DNA of 64,000 bases from Shewanella piezotolerans WP3 (GCF_000014885.1 NC_011566.1:434001-498000); one strand, 5' to 3'. Counted from the stretch's first letter, positions 44,263-54,003 are shown. The notes: a model not told the origin generated them from the letters alone. Numbers and translations: made by a program.

Positions 44263-44934
44263 ATGCAGCTAAAACCACTTGAAAAAGGACGCTTTCACGC
44301 GTTATGGCAACAAGAACATGATGCCATCGAGCAGATCATGCGCGAGTGTATTACCGAAACAAAAACTGTTCCCGCTCAATTTAAGCTAATGCAGCAGGGG
44401 CAGCAGGTGAACGACTTGTACTTGGTGCCCCATGGGCGGATCTCTATGGGCTACACCGCCAGAAACGGTCGCAGCTTTCAACTTGGTACTATGACCTGTG
44501 ATTCACAGCTTTTTGGTGAGATGGAGTTTTTTACCGACTACTTGTGCCAGCTGGATATTGTTGCTGAAGAGCCATTAGAGTTGACGGTTATCAATGGTGA
44601 GAAACTACAGCAAGCCCTACTGAAAACACCGCAGTTTGCGCTATTTTTTGCCAGTGCAATTGCAATTGATTATCAAGATACCGTTGATATTTTTACCCGA
44701 AGAATGCTTTACCCCATCGCTTACAATATCGCTTACGATCTCTATCATCAGTATTTAAAAGATCAGCCAGTTGAAGGTTTTACAAAGTGCTACTTAGAGG
44801 CTGAGCGTTTTGCGACAACCGATAGGGTATATCGCCGAGCGGTTAAAAAACTGGAAGACTTACAGTTGATTAAGCGTGATAAAGAGGGCTTGGTTATTTG
44901 CGATCTAGAAGGGTTGAAGGCTTTTATAGAATAA
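44263..44934 (+). CDS. Crp/Fnr-like cyclic-nucleotide-binding-domain regulator
   Basis: A 223-aa protein with a CAP-like fold. The N-terminal beta-roll (about 35-125) contains LMQQGQQVNDLYLVPHGRIS and FGEMEFFTD, the phosphate-binding-cassette region, but lacks the Arg-Ser of cAMP-binding CRP, so a different or no ligand is likely. The dimerisation helix (about 130-160) leads to a winged-helix domain ending in RRAVKKLEDLQLIKRDKEGL. Targets are unknown. Confidence 0.72.
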   Translation: MQLKPLEKGRFHALWQQEHDAIEQIMRECITETKTVPAQFKLMQQGQQVNDLYLVPHGRISMGYTARNGRSFQLGTMTCDSQLFGEMEFFTDYLCQLDIVAEEPLELTVINGEKLQQALLKTPQFALFFASAIAIDYQDTVDIFTRRMLYPIAYNIAYDLYHQYLKDQPVEGFTKCYLEAERFATTDRVYRRAVKKLEDLQLIKRDKEGLVICDLEGLKAFIE

Positions 44935-44965
44935 TCCCCAAGCATAAACTTGGGGATTATCTTTT
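44931..44965. terminator. Terminator between Crp-like gene and MFS gene
   Basis: ATAATCCCCAAG-6 nt-CTTGGGGATTAT followed by CTTTT on the plus side, between two convergent genes. The hairpin begins inside the last codons of the Crp-like gene. Confidence 0.85.
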
Positions 44966-44973
44966 ATCAGAGC

Positions 44974-46146
44974 TTAAGCTGCTTGAGTCGACATCGCCGC
45001 TTTTTGTTTGTTAGAGATAAGCAACATCGCGATAATTAGCCCGTAGATAACAGGGATGGCGTACATTACTGTTTGTAGGCCAATGATGCTTTCAAACATT
45101 GAGCTAATCGCTGGGCTGAACATTGCACCAGCACTACCACTTATCAGGATGTAAGAGACATTGCGGCTGCTGGCAGTTTTAACAAATGACACACCGTAAG
45201 CGATAAAGGCGTTGTAAAGTGCGGCACAGGCAAAACCGTAACCGTAGGTTAGGTAGCCAATCCAAGCTAAGTTCTCAGTCGTCACGATCATGGCGGTGAT
45301 AATCAGCGCCAGTGAAATCATGCCGGTGATAAAGTGCTGGATCTTCACTCTTGATACAATCACTGTTGATACGAGTGCGCCAATAAGTGCCGCTGACCAG
45401 TATTGAGTAATAATGTTTCCCGCTTCTTCGAAGGGAATATTAAATTTCTCTTTGACGAACATCGGCGCCCAAGTGAGGAAGGTGTATAGCGCTAGCATAC
45501 CCAGAAACAAGCCTAGGCCACCGCTAATGATGCCAAGGTTCCACTCAGACTCATCTTTGCCTGTGTCGCTTGATGTTTGGCTTTCAACCAGTGAGAAGTT
45601 AGTCGCAAGTGCAATTGCGGCAGTCGCCAGTGCTACAATACCCACGGCTAAATAGCTGTAGCTCCAAGAAAGCGCATTGCTTAATGCGTAGGTCGTGATA
45701 AGTGGGAAAACCACTCCCGCAACGTTAAAGGTAGCGTCTTGTACCACTAGCATGGTGCTTTGAATTTTGTCTTTCCAAACAGATACCACAATCGTGCCAG
45801 CGATACATAGACCAACGCCACCACAAAGGCCAATAACGGTCATGGCGATCATCACCACAGAAAGTGAGCTGGTGAAATGCAGCGCTGCAGCACTGAGTGC
45901 AATACTGAAATAGCTTATAAGGGTTATGCGTTTTACACCGATTTTTTCAATCAAGAAAAAGGCAGCAATGGTGCCCGCTAGTGCACCGCCGTTGAGTAGC
46001 GAGAAGATAGAAGCGACTTCATTAACGTTGGCAGAAAACTTCTCTGCAATTGGTTCAATTAACATACCAAATTGGGTTGCAAAGCCTGCCATGACAAAAT
46101 TGGCTAAAAAACTGAGCAATGTTAAGGATATTTTATTTTTCATCAT
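44974..46146 (-). CDS. MFS transporter (TsgA-like)
   Basis: Major facilitator protein of 390 aa with about 12 hydrophobic helices. It begins KNKISLTLLSFLANFVMAGF and has a loop 2-3 region FLIEKIGVKRITLI. Length and the SFL...LNGG...FPLI pattern resemble TsgA of enterobacteria. It lies downstream of deoD in the same direction (87 bp away, with a hairpin between), so a nucleoside-related substrate is possible but not shown. Confidence 0.7.
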   Translation of the reverse strand: MMKNKISLTLLSFLANFVMAGFATQFGMLIEPIAEKFSANVNEVASIFSLLNGGALAGTIAAFFLIEKIGVKRITLISYFSIALSAAALHFTSSLSVVMIAMTVIGLCGGVGLCIAGTIVVSVWKDKIQSTMLVVQDATFNVAGVVFPLITTYALSNALSWSYSYLAVGIVALATAAIALATNFSLVESQTSSDTGKDESEWNLGIISGGLGLFLGMLALYTFLTWAPMFVKEKFNIPFEEAGNIITQYWSAALIGALVSTVIVSRVKIQHFITGMISLALIITAMIVTTENLAWIGYLTYGYGFACAALYNAFIAYGVSFVKTASSRNVSYILISGSAGAMFSPAISSMFESIIGLQTVMYAIPVIYGLIIAMLLISNKQKAAMSTQAA

Positions 46147-46193
46147 CTGTTCCTAGATCTAATTTGCTGTATCAAATATTCATCGTGATAAAG

Positions 46194-46228
46194 TTAAGCC
46201 GCATGACAAGGAGTATCATACGGCTTAA
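46194..46228 (-). terminator. Hairpin after deoD
   Basis: TTAAGCCGCATGA and TCATACGGCTTAA, a 13-bp stem with one mismatch, directly after deoD; leftward it runs into AACTTTATC. Likely terminator or attenuator between deoD and the MFS gene. Confidence 0.6.
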
Positions 46229-46233
46229 AACTG

Positions 46234-46938
46234 TTACTGACAGGCTGTTTCTAATGCCAGCTCAATCATCTGATTAAAGGTTAACTGACGGGCCTCTGCA
46301 CTGGTCTCTTCGCCAGTTAAGCAGTGGTCAGATACCGTTAGAATCGCTAACGACTCGAACCCTAGGTGGTGGGCTAGGCCATATAGTCCAGCAACCTCCA
46401 TATCAACACCCAATACGCCAAAGCGCTCTAGCGCAGGGATCATATCTTCATCGGGGTCGTAGTACATGTCGCCACTGAATACGTTACCGACTTTGACATT
46501 GATCTGCTTTTGCTCGGCGATTGTGTAGGCTTTGTGTAGTAGATCAAATGTAGCAGATGTCGCCATTTGGTAACCGCTGCTGCGCTTAGCATTGGTTGGC
46601 GAATCCGTGCCAGCGGCTTGTGCTAGAATAACATCATTAATTTTGACATCTTGCTGTGTAGCCCCAAGGCTGCCAACTCGAATGATGCGCTTCACGTTAA
46701 AATCAGTGACCAATTCGTGGGCGTACAACACCATAGAGGGGATGCCCATACCGTGTCCCATTACTGAAATACGTTGGCCTTTATAAAAACCAGTATAGCC
46801 AAACATGTTGCGGATATTGGTTACTTCTACCGCGTCATCTAGAAAGTTTTCGGCAATATATTTAGCGCGCAGTGGGTCGCCAGGCATGATCATTGTCTCG
46901 GCAAAATCACCGGCTTTACCATCGATATGTGCAGTCAT
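46234..46938 (-). CDS. deoD: Purine nucleoside phosphorylase DeoD-type
   Basis: Hexameric PNP of 234 aa (E. coli 239). It starts MTAHIDGKAGDFAETMIMPG at 46938, preceded by AGAGGA; the longer frame to 47001 lacks this. Phosphate- and purine-site motifs: GDPLRAKYIAE (about 21), MGHGMGIPS (about 65), GSLGATQ (about 90), VDMEVAGLYGLA (about 178) and the catalytic Asp in TVSDHCLTGE (about 204). It splits purine nucleosides with phosphate in salvage. Confidence 0.95.
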   Translation of the reverse strand: MTAHIDGKAGDFAETMIMPGDPLRAKYIAENFLDDAVEVTNIRNMFGYTGFYKGQRISVMGHGMGIPSMVLYAHELVTDFNVKRIIRVGSLGATQQDVKINDVILAQAAGTDSPTNAKRSSGYQMATSATFDLLHKAYTIAEQKQINVKVGNVFSGDMYYDPDEDMIPALERFGVLGVDMEVAGLYGLAHHLGFESLAILTVSDHCLTGEETSAEARQLTFNQMIELALETACQ

Positions 46939-47044
46939 GAGTAATCCTCTTTTTTGATTACAACCGATAGTAATAGCCAGATTGTGATCCGTAGAGGACA
47001 TAAGTCCGCATAGGCTGATTAATACACGATATCAGCCGTTCGAT

Positions 47045-47077
47045 CACAAAAAAGGCGCCAAACGGCGCCTTTTTGTG
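47045..47077 (-). terminator. Terminator of the DUF971 gene (hslVU downstream)
   Basis: CACAAAAAAGGCGCC-AAAC-GGCGCCTTTTTGTG, a symmetric stem flanked by A- and T-tracts, 43 bp after the DUF971 gene stop. Confidence 0.9.
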
Positions 47078-47119
47078 AAGTAAAATTGTCACTATGTAGA
47101 GCGTGACTTAGCCAAATAA

Positions 47120-47512
47120 CTACTTATGGTATTTAACCGCCATATCGATAAGCGGCTCACGACTGGCTTTTTCAGCGCGCAGGCGAGCGAGGTATTTTTC
47201 CCACAGATCTACTTGATGGGTGGCTAAGTCATACAGCACCTTCCACGAGAACAGTCCGGTATCGTGACCATCATCGAAGGTGATTTTAACTGCGTAGTTA
47301 CCTACAGGCTCAATAGCGGAGATATTAACGTTCTTTTTGTGAGTAACTAGCACCGGATTACCGTGGCCATGCACTTCTGCTGATGGTGAGTAGACTCTCA
47401 GCATTTCGCAGCTAAGTTGATAGGTTTCACCATTATCAAACTGCATCTCTAACTGGCGTGATTTACGCTTCAACTTTAAGGATTCAACATTGGGGCTATT
47501 GTCTTGGGTCAT
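47120..47512 (-). CDS. DUF971 (GBBH-like N-terminal domain) protein
   Basis: A 130-aa protein with the domain found at the N-terminus of gamma-butyrobetaine hydroxylases: LKLKRKSRQLEMQFDNGETY, SCEMLRVYSPSAEVHGHG and the C-terminal FDDGHDTGLFSWKVLYDLA. Free-standing versions commonly sit next to hslU in gammaproteobacteria, as here (100 bp downstream). The fold is linked to iron-sulfur or ferredoxin-type functions in some proteins; its role here is unknown. Confidence 0.82.
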   Translation of the reverse strand: MTQDNSPNVESLKLKRKSRQLEMQFDNGETYQLSCEMLRVYSPSAEVHGHGNPVLVTHKKNVNISAIEPVGNYAVKITFDDGHDTGLFSWKVLYDLATHQVDLWEKYLARLRAEKASREPLIDMAVKYHK

Positions 47513-47612
47513 AAGTTTGCCAGTAAGTAATAGGGTCTAAAAACAGAATAGCGGTTAAGCACCTAAAAGTCCTTAACCGCCATCACTCATTGAGCATTTG
47601 CAAGTCATAACA

Positions 47613-48938
47613 CTATAGAATAAAGCGGCTCAGATCTTCGTCTTGAACCAAGTTATCCAAATGTGCTTTCACATAATCAGCATCGACAACGGTAACAGAA
47701 CCTGATTTGTCAGATGCTTCATAAGAAAGCTCTTCCATCAAGCGCTCCATCACAGTATGCAGGCGACGAGCACCGATATTTTCAGTGCGCTCATTCACTT
47801 GCCAAGCCGCTTCTGCAATTGCGTCAATGCCCGAATCTTTAAACTCAACCTCAACGCCCTCAGTGCCCATTAGCGCAACATATTGCTCAGTCAGTGATGC
47901 ATGAGGTTCTGTCAAAATACGCTTAAAATCATCTGCTGATAACGCTTCAAGTTCAACGCGAATTGGTAAGCGGCCTTGTAGCTCAGGAATTAAGTCAGAG
48001 GGTTTAGACATCTGGAATGCACCAGATGCGATAAACAAGATATGGTCAGTTTTAACCATGCCGTGTTTAGTGTTAACCGTACAACCTTCAACGAGAGGCA
48101 GTAGATCGCGCTGCACACCTTCACGGGAAACATCTGGGCCTGAAGATTCGCCGCGCTTACAAATTTTATCAATTTCGTCTAAGAAAACGATGCCATGCTG
48201 CTCAACTAATTCAATAGCTTGCTCTTTTAGATCGTCAGCATTGACTAGCTTGGCAGCTTCCTCTTCGATTAATAACTTGTGAGCTTCTTTAATCGGCATC
48301 TTACGACGCTTACTTGCACCTGGCCCCATATTCTGGAACATGCTTTGTAGCTGATTAGTCATCTCTTCCATGCCTGGAGGTGACATGATCTCGATACCTG
48401 CTTGCGGTGCAGCAATGTCGATTTCAATCTCTTTGTCGTCTAACTGGCCCTCACGTAGTTTTTTACGGAACACCTGACGTGTTGCGTTATCGCTTGGCTT
48501 TTCATTGTCCCAGTCTTCCTTTGGCTTAGGCAGTAGCGCATCTAGAATACGCTCTTCAGCGGCTTCTTCGGCTCTAAACTTACATTTAGCCATCTGCTCT
48601 TCACGAGTCAGCTTAATCGCTGAATCGGTTAGATCGCGAATGATCTGTTCAACTTCTTTACCCACATAGCCGACTTCAGTAAATTTTGTCGCTTCGACTT
48701 TAATGAAAGGCGCTTTGGCTAGGCGAGCTAAACGGCGAGCGATTTCAGTTTTACCTACACCGGTTGGGCCAATCATTAGAATGTTTTTTGGAGTCACTTC
48801 TTGACGAAGATCGGCAGCGAGCTGCATACGGCGCCAGCGGTTACGCAGCGCGATAGCGACAGAGCGTTTGGCTTTTTGCTGCCCAATAATATGGCTATCA
48901 AGTTCATGCACAATCTCGCGGGGTGTCATTTCAGACAT
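47613..48938 (-). CDS. hslU: ATP-dependent protease ATPase subunit HslU
   Basis: AAA+ unfoldase of the HslUV protease, 441 aa. It starts MSEMTPREIVHELDSHIIGQ. Walker A is MIGPTGVGKTEIARR (about 55), Walker B VFLDEIDKI (about 250), the pore motif is EVGYVGKEVEQII (about 88), and the C-terminus is the conserved HslV-activating tail ending LSRFIL. The I-domain lies between the Walker motifs. 51 bp downstream of hslV. Confidence 0.97.
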   Translation of the reverse strand: MSEMTPREIVHELDSHIIGQQKAKRSVAIALRNRWRRMQLAADLRQEVTPKNILMIGPTGVGKTEIARRLARLAKAPFIKVEATKFTEVGYVGKEVEQIIRDLTDSAIKLTREEQMAKCKFRAEEAAEERILDALLPKPKEDWDNEKPSDNATRQVFRKKLREGQLDDKEIEIDIAAPQAGIEIMSPPGMEEMTNQLQSMFQNMGPGASKRRKMPIKEAHKLLIEEEAAKLVNADDLKEQAIELVEQHGIVFLDEIDKICKRGESSGPDVSREGVQRDLLPLVEGCTVNTKHGMVKTDHILFIASGAFQMSKPSDLIPELQGRLPIRVELEALSADDFKRILTEPHASLTEQYVALMGTEGVEVEFKDSGIDAIAEAAWQVNERTENIGARRLHTVMERLMEELSYEASDKSGSVTVVDADYVKAHLDNLVQDEDLSRFIL

Positions 48939-48989
48939 ATTCTTTCCTCATGCTTAAGCATCAGTGTTTAGTGCTAAACGAAAGTTCGC

Positions 48990-49514
48990 TTAGTACTTTA
49001 ATTCTTCGATGGTCTTAAATTGGTTGGTGAACACGCAAATGTCACCTGCAATTGTCAGTGATTTTTCAGCGATTTCAAGCGCGCTAAGCTCGGTGTTCTC
49101 TAGCAGAGCCGTAGCTGCTGACTGGGCAAAGTTGCCGCCAGAACCGATAGCGATTAAGTCATTTTCAGGCTGAACCACATCGCCGTTACCGGTGATGATT
49201 AGTGAAGCTTCACCATCAGCTACAGCCAATAGTGCTTCTAGCTTGCGCAACACTTTGTCTGAGCGCCAATCTTTCGCCATTTCAACCGCAGCGCGCATTA
49301 AATGACCTTGATGCATTTCGAGTTTGGCTTCGAAACGCTCGAATAGAGTAAATGCATCTGCTGTACCGCCAGCAAAGCCTGCCAATACCTTATTGTGGTA
49401 TAGACGACGAACTTTTCTAGCATTGCCTTTCATCACGGTATTACCGAGAGAAACTTGGCCATCACCGGCGATAACAACTTGGTTATTACGGCGTACTGAT
49501 ACGATAGTGGTCAC
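48990..49514 (-). CDS. hslV: ATP-dependent protease peptidase subunit HslV
   Basis: N-terminal-threonine peptidase of 174 aa. It begins MTTIVSVRRNNQVVIAGDGQ, in which Thr2 becomes the nucleophile after Met removal. VMKGNARKVRRLY (about 27) and GFAGGTADAFTLFERFEAKL (about 45) are the HslV signatures. First gene of hslVU. In E. coli ftsN lies directly upstream; here about 10.5 kb of Rhs-related DNA lies between. Confidence 0.97.
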   Translation of the reverse strand: MTTIVSVRRNNQVVIAGDGQVSLGNTVMKGNARKVRRLYHNKVLAGFAGGTADAFTLFERFEAKLEMHQGHLMRAAVEMAKDWRSDKVLRKLEALLAVADGEASLIITGNGDVVQPENDLIAIGSGGNFAQSAATALLENTELSALEIAEKSLTIAGDICVFTNQFKTIEELKY

Positions 49515-49892
49515 GATAAATCCTCTTCTCTAGCCAGCGACAAGGTGCCTGCTGGTTGACGATATAACCGATATGGGGATGGATGAATAAATATCAAGGG
49601 GGAAGCTTGGATTGCAGAACATGTATACGCTTCAGCTAGCTAAAAGTGCAAACTATATAACTATTCAGGATTACAGCGTTCTGGCGATTAACGCCTTAGT
49701 AACATGAAGCACCCAAACAGAAAAGTGGGATAACGTTTCTTAAGTAAGTCGCAGTTTACTAAGAGCGCCAATAGAAGGCGCTGAAAAAGGCAAATACTCC
49801 ATTCTTTTGACCTATTTTTGAACGCCTTTAAATTGTATAAAGTATCCAAAGTTGGGTTTCAGTGCATATTTTTAAAGTCGGAGTATTAGTGA
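49515..49892. promoter_or_regulatory. Divergent hslV-rhs intergenic region
   Basis: About 380 bp holding the heat-shock-gene promoter (leftward) and the rhs promoter (rightward). AGCGCC-8 nt-GGCGCT at 49763-49782 is a small inverted repeat. No gene seen. Confidence 0.45.
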
Positions 49893-50035
49893 ATGAAATG
49901 GATTTTTAACAGCAGCCTTTTAGGCGTGCTCTTTTTTGGAGCTATGTCACAGGCTTATGGAGCGTGTCCTAGTGTAGGCGGTTCATGTCGAACTGGGTAT
50001 ACCAATGCGAATGGTTATAAAGCCCCTCAAAAGGT

Positions 50036-53000
50036 ATGCTGGAACACGGTGAGCTGTGGGGCAATTGCGGTGGTGGTGATAACCCCGGTGTTGGTCACCA
50101 AGGGCCTACAGGCCCTGGGTCAGGAGGGCCTTCTGAGCGTGAAAGAGAAAAGGAAGACAAACAAGAAAACACTGAACAAAATTGTGCGGGTAACCCCGTC
50201 CTCATTGCCACTGGCACCAAATATCAAGTTGAACACGATTTTACTGTTGCCAATAGCCTACTCGGTTTTGGCCGCCTTTACTTTCAGCGCAGTCGCCATG
50301 AAGGGAGTTTAGGTAAGATTTGGCGCACCAGCTACGATTATCAGTTGGCAGTACAGGCTAACGAAATCGGTGTAAAGCAAGGCTTAACTATTTCAACGCC
50401 TGACGGCCGCCAGCAATATTTTTACCCCGTCGCTGGCACTCAGTATTGGCTTGATAGTAATGGTAAGTTGGCGGATTTGTTAACCACTGAGAGCGGTGAC
50501 TGGGTATTTAAGCAAGGCGAAGTAACGTTTAATTTTAACGCCAAAGGCCAATTGATCGCCATGAGTAATGATAATGAAGCGATTAACCTTCTGTATCAGC
50601 ATGGCAGGTTAGCTGAGGTGGTGAGCACAACTCATCGCTCAATTCAATTTAGTTACCATGATTCAGGCCTTTTATCGCAGGTAACAGACGCCAATGGCGC
50701 AGCATACACCTATGACTATAGCCACAACGGTTTATTGAGCCAAGTGAGCTTCCCCGGCGGTAATCACAAGCGCTACTTTTATGAAGACCAACGTCACCCA
50801 AGTGCATTAACCGCCATAGATATCAACGATAAAAACTATGCTAGCTGGCAGTATGATGAGCAAGGCAGAGCGATTAGCAGTGAGCATGCCGATGGCGCTG
50901 AGCGCACTGAATTTGCTTACCTTGGCGATTTAAAAACCACAGTCACCAATGCGTTAGGTAAGCAAACCACTTATCAGTTTACTGAAATTAACGGTCAAAA
51001 AGTGGCGACTGAAATCACCGGCCACGCCGGTAATTATTGCAGCAGCGCCAACCAAGGCTATGAGTATGATGATTACGGCCGCCAAACCAGTCAAACCGAC
51101 TGGAATGGGTTCGTCACTACCACCGCTTATAACGAACGTGGATTGATCACCGAAAGCGTGCTTGGCGCTGGCAGTGCTTCTACCATCAGTAAGCAAACTG
51201 AGTGGCATGCAACATTAGACAAGCCTGCAAAAGTCACCACAGCTGGAAGCATCACCGAGTTTAGCTATGCTAATAACGGCGATTTAACGCTAAAGCTGCA
51301 AACCGATAGACTAACTGGCGAGCAGCGTCAATGGCGCTATGACTATGCGTATCACGACAATCGTATGCTCGCCAAACTGACGATAGATGGCCCACGTGAT
51401 GACGTTAGCGATATCACTGTGACTCGGTTTGATCTACAAGGTAACACCCTTAGCCAAACTAACGCATTAGGTCATCAGGTACAGTATGGTGACTACGATC
51501 AAATGGGTAACCCAGGCTACAAAGTCAATATCAACGGCGTGACAACCGAGTTTGACTATGATGCTCGCGGTCGTATGCTTGAAAGCCGTTTGCTAACCGC
51601 AACGCCTGCCATTACCCGATATCAGTATAATGCCATGGGCCAGCTGATTAAAACGACGAGACCTAAGGGTGACAGTTACCAATATGAGTACGATGCGGCC
51701 TATCGAAAAATTAGCGAGAGTGATGCGCAGGGGCAAACTAAACGCTGGCTACTGGACGCGGCAGGTAATGCGCTAGAAAGCAGCATTACAGGCGAGAGTC
51801 ATGCTTGGCAAATTGAGACCTGCTTAAGCAGTGCCGCCTGCCTGTTAAACGCAACTCAAATCACTGAGCAAGTTGATGATTACAGGCAACAGCGTGTATT
51901 CGACAGCTTAAGCAGAGTGGTTGAAAGTCGTGAATCGGGCAGCCTAAATAGCCGTAATGAATACGATGTACAAGGCAACCTGCTATCCACCACTGATGCT
52001 AGCGGTAACCAAATCCATTTTAGCTATGATCAATTCAACCGCAAAATAGCGCAAACTAACGCATTGGGCCATAGCAGTACTTTCGCTTATAACGCCCAGG
52101 GGCAATTAAGCACTGTGACCGATGCGAGAGGCAATGTCACTGAATATCAGTACAATGGCTTTGGCGAAAAAGTGGCGCAAGTCAGCCCTGATGGTGGCAC
52201 AAATCAATACCAGTATCTTGCCGGGTTAATGATCAGTGAAACAACTGCTAACGGTATCGTGCGTCAATACAAATATGATCCCCTCAACCGCCTCAGTGAG
52301 GTATCAGAAAACTTTCAAGCTGTTTTCAGTTATGTATACGACAGTTGTAACTATGGCATCGGCAAGCTGTGCCAAACACAACAAGATGATAACAACCATA
52401 GCCGTTACAGCTATCAACCGTCTGGTCAGCTATTTGAACTGCGAAGCCGCATAGATGGAAATGAGTATGTGCAGCAATGGCAGTATGACCTAAATGGCAA
52501 TATTACCGAGCGTTATATGCCCAGCGGGCAACGAGTTAAAAGCTGGTACAACCGCAACAACCGCTTGAGTTATATTAATTATAACGACCAAGCACTTGGC
52601 TGGGACTTTGACTACCTTGCATTTGGTCCGGTAAAAGCATGGACTAGCGCCAACCACTTAAAACATGGCATTGAGTATACTCAGCAGCGGCAGGTTAGCC
52701 AGATAGTGACTAGCAATGTACAGCATCTGCAATATCAGTACGATGAAGTCGGTAATATCAGTGCTTGGTTTAACCACGCACAACATTTTAACCAATCCTT
52801 TGCTTACGACGCACTGGGTCAAATTACCAGTATCGACAATAGTGATGGTTGGCAAGATATTAGCTATGATGCTATTGGCAATCGCTTAAGCCTCACCACG
52901 CAAACCGATAGCGACTGGTACCGCAGTGCATTTGATTCAAACCGCTTGTTGGCTATCACTGGTGCGCAGCAACGGCAGTTTGATTATGATGCCAATGGTA

Positions 53001-53128
53001 ATATCATCAGCGAGCAAACGGCTGAAGGTGCTGCTAGCTACCAATATGGCCGCCTTAACCGAATGTTAAGCCACAGTAAAAACGGTCAAACAACTCACTA
53101 TAGCTATAACGCCAAAGGCCAGCGCTAA
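50036..53128 (+). CDS. Rhs YD-repeat core (longest open segment of the broken rhs gene)
   Basis: 1030-residue open segment carrying the shell-forming YD repeats: many copies of the Y-D-x-x-G-x-L pattern, for example YDYSHNGLLSQV, YDQFNRKIAQTNALG and YQYDEVGNISAWF. It lacks its signal peptide (encoded upstream in another frame) and its core end and tip (downstream in another frame). The ATG at 50036 is only where an ATG falls in this frame; no ribosome site supports it. In Rhs proteins the repeats form a cocoon enclosing the C-terminal toxin. Confidence 0.6.
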   Translation: MLEHGELWGNCGGGDNPGVGHQGPTGPGSGGPSEREREKEDKQENTEQNCAGNPVLIATGTKYQVEHDFTVANSLLGFGRLYFQRSRHEGSLGKIWRTSYDYQLAVQANEIGVKQGLTISTPDGRQQYFYPVAGTQYWLDSNGKLADLLTTESGDWVFKQGEVTFNFNAKGQLIAMSNDNEAINLLYQHGRLAEVVSTTHRSIQFSYHDSGLLSQVTDANGAAYTYDYSHNGLLSQVSFPGGNHKRYFYEDQRHPSALTAIDINDKNYASWQYDEQGRAISSEHADGAERTEFAYLGDLKTTVTNALGKQTTYQFTEINGQKVATEITGHAGNYCSSANQGYEYDDYGRQTSQTDWNGFVTTTAYNERGLITESVLGAGSASTISKQTEWHATLDKPAKVTTAGSITEFSYANNGDLTLKLQTDRLTGEQRQWRYDYAYHDNRMLAKLTIDGPRDDVSDITVTRFDLQGNTLSQTNALGHQVQYGDYDQMGNPGYKVNINGVTTEFDYDARGRMLESRLLTATPAITRYQYNAMGQLIKTTRPKGDSYQYEYDAAYRKISESDAQGQTKRWLLDAAGNALESSITGESHAWQIETCLSSAACLLNATQITEQVDDYRQQRVFDSLSRVVESRESGSLNSRNEYDVQGNLLSTTDASGNQIHFSYDQFNRKIAQTNALGHSSTFAYNAQGQLSTVTDARGNVTEYQYNGFGEKVAQVSPDGGTNQYQYLAGLMISETTANGIVRQYKYDPLNRLSEVSENFQAVFSYVYDSCNYGIGKLCQTQQDDNNHSRYSYQPSGQLFELRSRIDGNEYVQQWQYDLNGNITERYMPSGQRVKSWYNRNNRLSYINYNDQALGWDFDYLAFGPVKAWTSANHLKHGIEYTQQRQVSQIVTSNVQHLQYQYDEVGNISAWFNHAQHFNQSFAYDALGQITSIDNSDGWQDISYDAIGNRLSLTTQTDSDWYRSAFDSNRLLAITGAQQRQFDYDANGNIISEQTAEGAASYQYGRLNRMLSHSKNGQTTHYSYNAKGQR

Positions 53129-53243
53129 GCAATTAGCCGATGGCAGTCGTATTCATTACCTGTATGATCAACAAGGACGATTAATTGCCGAAGCACTTAA
53201 TGGCAGCGTCAATCGTGAATACGTCTATCAAAATGGTCAGTTA

Positions 53244-54002
53244 TTGGCGCTTGTCAATTTAACGGATGCTGGCAATGAAGTTTATTACCTCAGTAATGAT
53301 CACTTGGGCCGACCAGAAGTGGTAACCGACAAATACGGTGAAGTTGTCTGGCAAGCTAAAAACCTCGCCTTTGACCGTGAAGTGCTTATCGACCACGTCG
53401 GCGGGCTAAACCTTGGGCTACCGGGTCAATACTATGATAGCGAGAAGGACAGCTGGCAAAATGGCTTTAGGGATTACGATGCCAAAACCGCCAGATATCT
53501 GCAGAGTGACCCGATAGGTTTGGCGGGTGGTAACAATTTATACCGTTATGCACTCAACTCGTCGCTGATCTGGTTTGATGAAACAGGTTTAAGGCCTGAA
53601 GGAAATGGTCCTCGTGATCAAGGGCGGCCCGGTGGGCAGGAAGGTTCTTCTTCAGGTTGTAAACTTTATAGTTTCGATGCAGAACAGCAACAATATTTAA
53701 AGCTTGCAGCTCAACTAATAGAAGCGTACAAAACGCAAGCTGGTGTAATTGGTGCTATTAGCAATGGTTATGACTTGGGAGGCGCATCAGCTACTTTATT
53801 AGAAGCGGCTATAAATGATGGGTTAAGGGATATTAACTTTTTTTTAAGTACTGAAGGGAAGTATCATATACCAAGTAGTTATGTCGCAAGAGTCATTAAT
53901 TGGCCTGTTTTGCAGGTTAATTGGAACCTTTATAATAGTGGCAATGATTCAGCTGAAGTTATCATGAATAATTTTATCAGTAGTCAACTGAAGGAGAAAT
54001 AA
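53244..54002 (+). CDS. Rhs core end plus variable C-terminal tip CT1
   Basis: Third part of the broken rhs gene; the real frame is open from 53127 and the TTG at 53244 is not a convincing start. The first ~95 residues are Rhs core end (VVWQAKNLAFDREVLIDHVG; NGFRDYDAKTARYLQSDPIG). After DETGLRP the sequence is variable: a Gly/Pro/Arg linker and about 125 residues ending NWNLYNSGNDSAEVIMNNF and ISSQLKEK. I do not recognise the tip's toxin class. Its end is homologous to the remnant at 54864-54962. The ankyrin-like immunity candidate starts 1 bp after the stop. Confidence 0.65.
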   Translation: MALVNLTDAGNEVYYLSNDHLGRPEVVTDKYGEVVWQAKNLAFDREVLIDHVGGLNLGLPGQYYDSEKDSWQNGFRDYDAKTARYLQSDPIGLAGGNNLYRYALNSSLIWFDETGLRPEGNGPRDQGRPGGQEGSSSGCKLYSFDAEQQQYLKLAAQLIEAYKTQAGVIGAISNGYDLGGASATLLEAAINDGLRDINFFLSTEGKYHIPSSYVARVINWPVLQVNWNLYNSGNDSAEVIMNNFISSQLKEK

Positions 54003-54003
54003 A

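Larger units (their letters stand above)
49893..54002 (+). pseudogene. Rhs/YD-repeat protein with Sec signal peptide, broken by two frameshifts
   Basis: Read together, three frames make one Rhs protein of about 1370 aa. It begins MKWIFNSSLLGVLFFGAMSQ with a Sec signal peptide. After AAC at 50043-50045 one base is missing: adding one gives CWNTGELWGNCGGGDNPG and enters the main frame. The YD-repeat core then runs to 53125, where CGC-TAA stops it. A shift of one base at about 53126 continues as KQLADGSRIHYLYDQQGRLI, the core-end sequence RYLQSDPIGLAGGNNLYRYA, and a variable C-terminal tip from about 53600. No PAAR or VgrG-binding part is seen, so export would be by Sec. As assembled the gene cannot make a full-length product. 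Confidence 0.8.

Noticed and set aside
49893..54002. T6SS-delivered Rhs effector
   Set aside because: No PAAR domain, no transmembrane N-terminal pair, and no VgrG or EagR gene nearby. The N-terminus is a Sec signal peptide instead.
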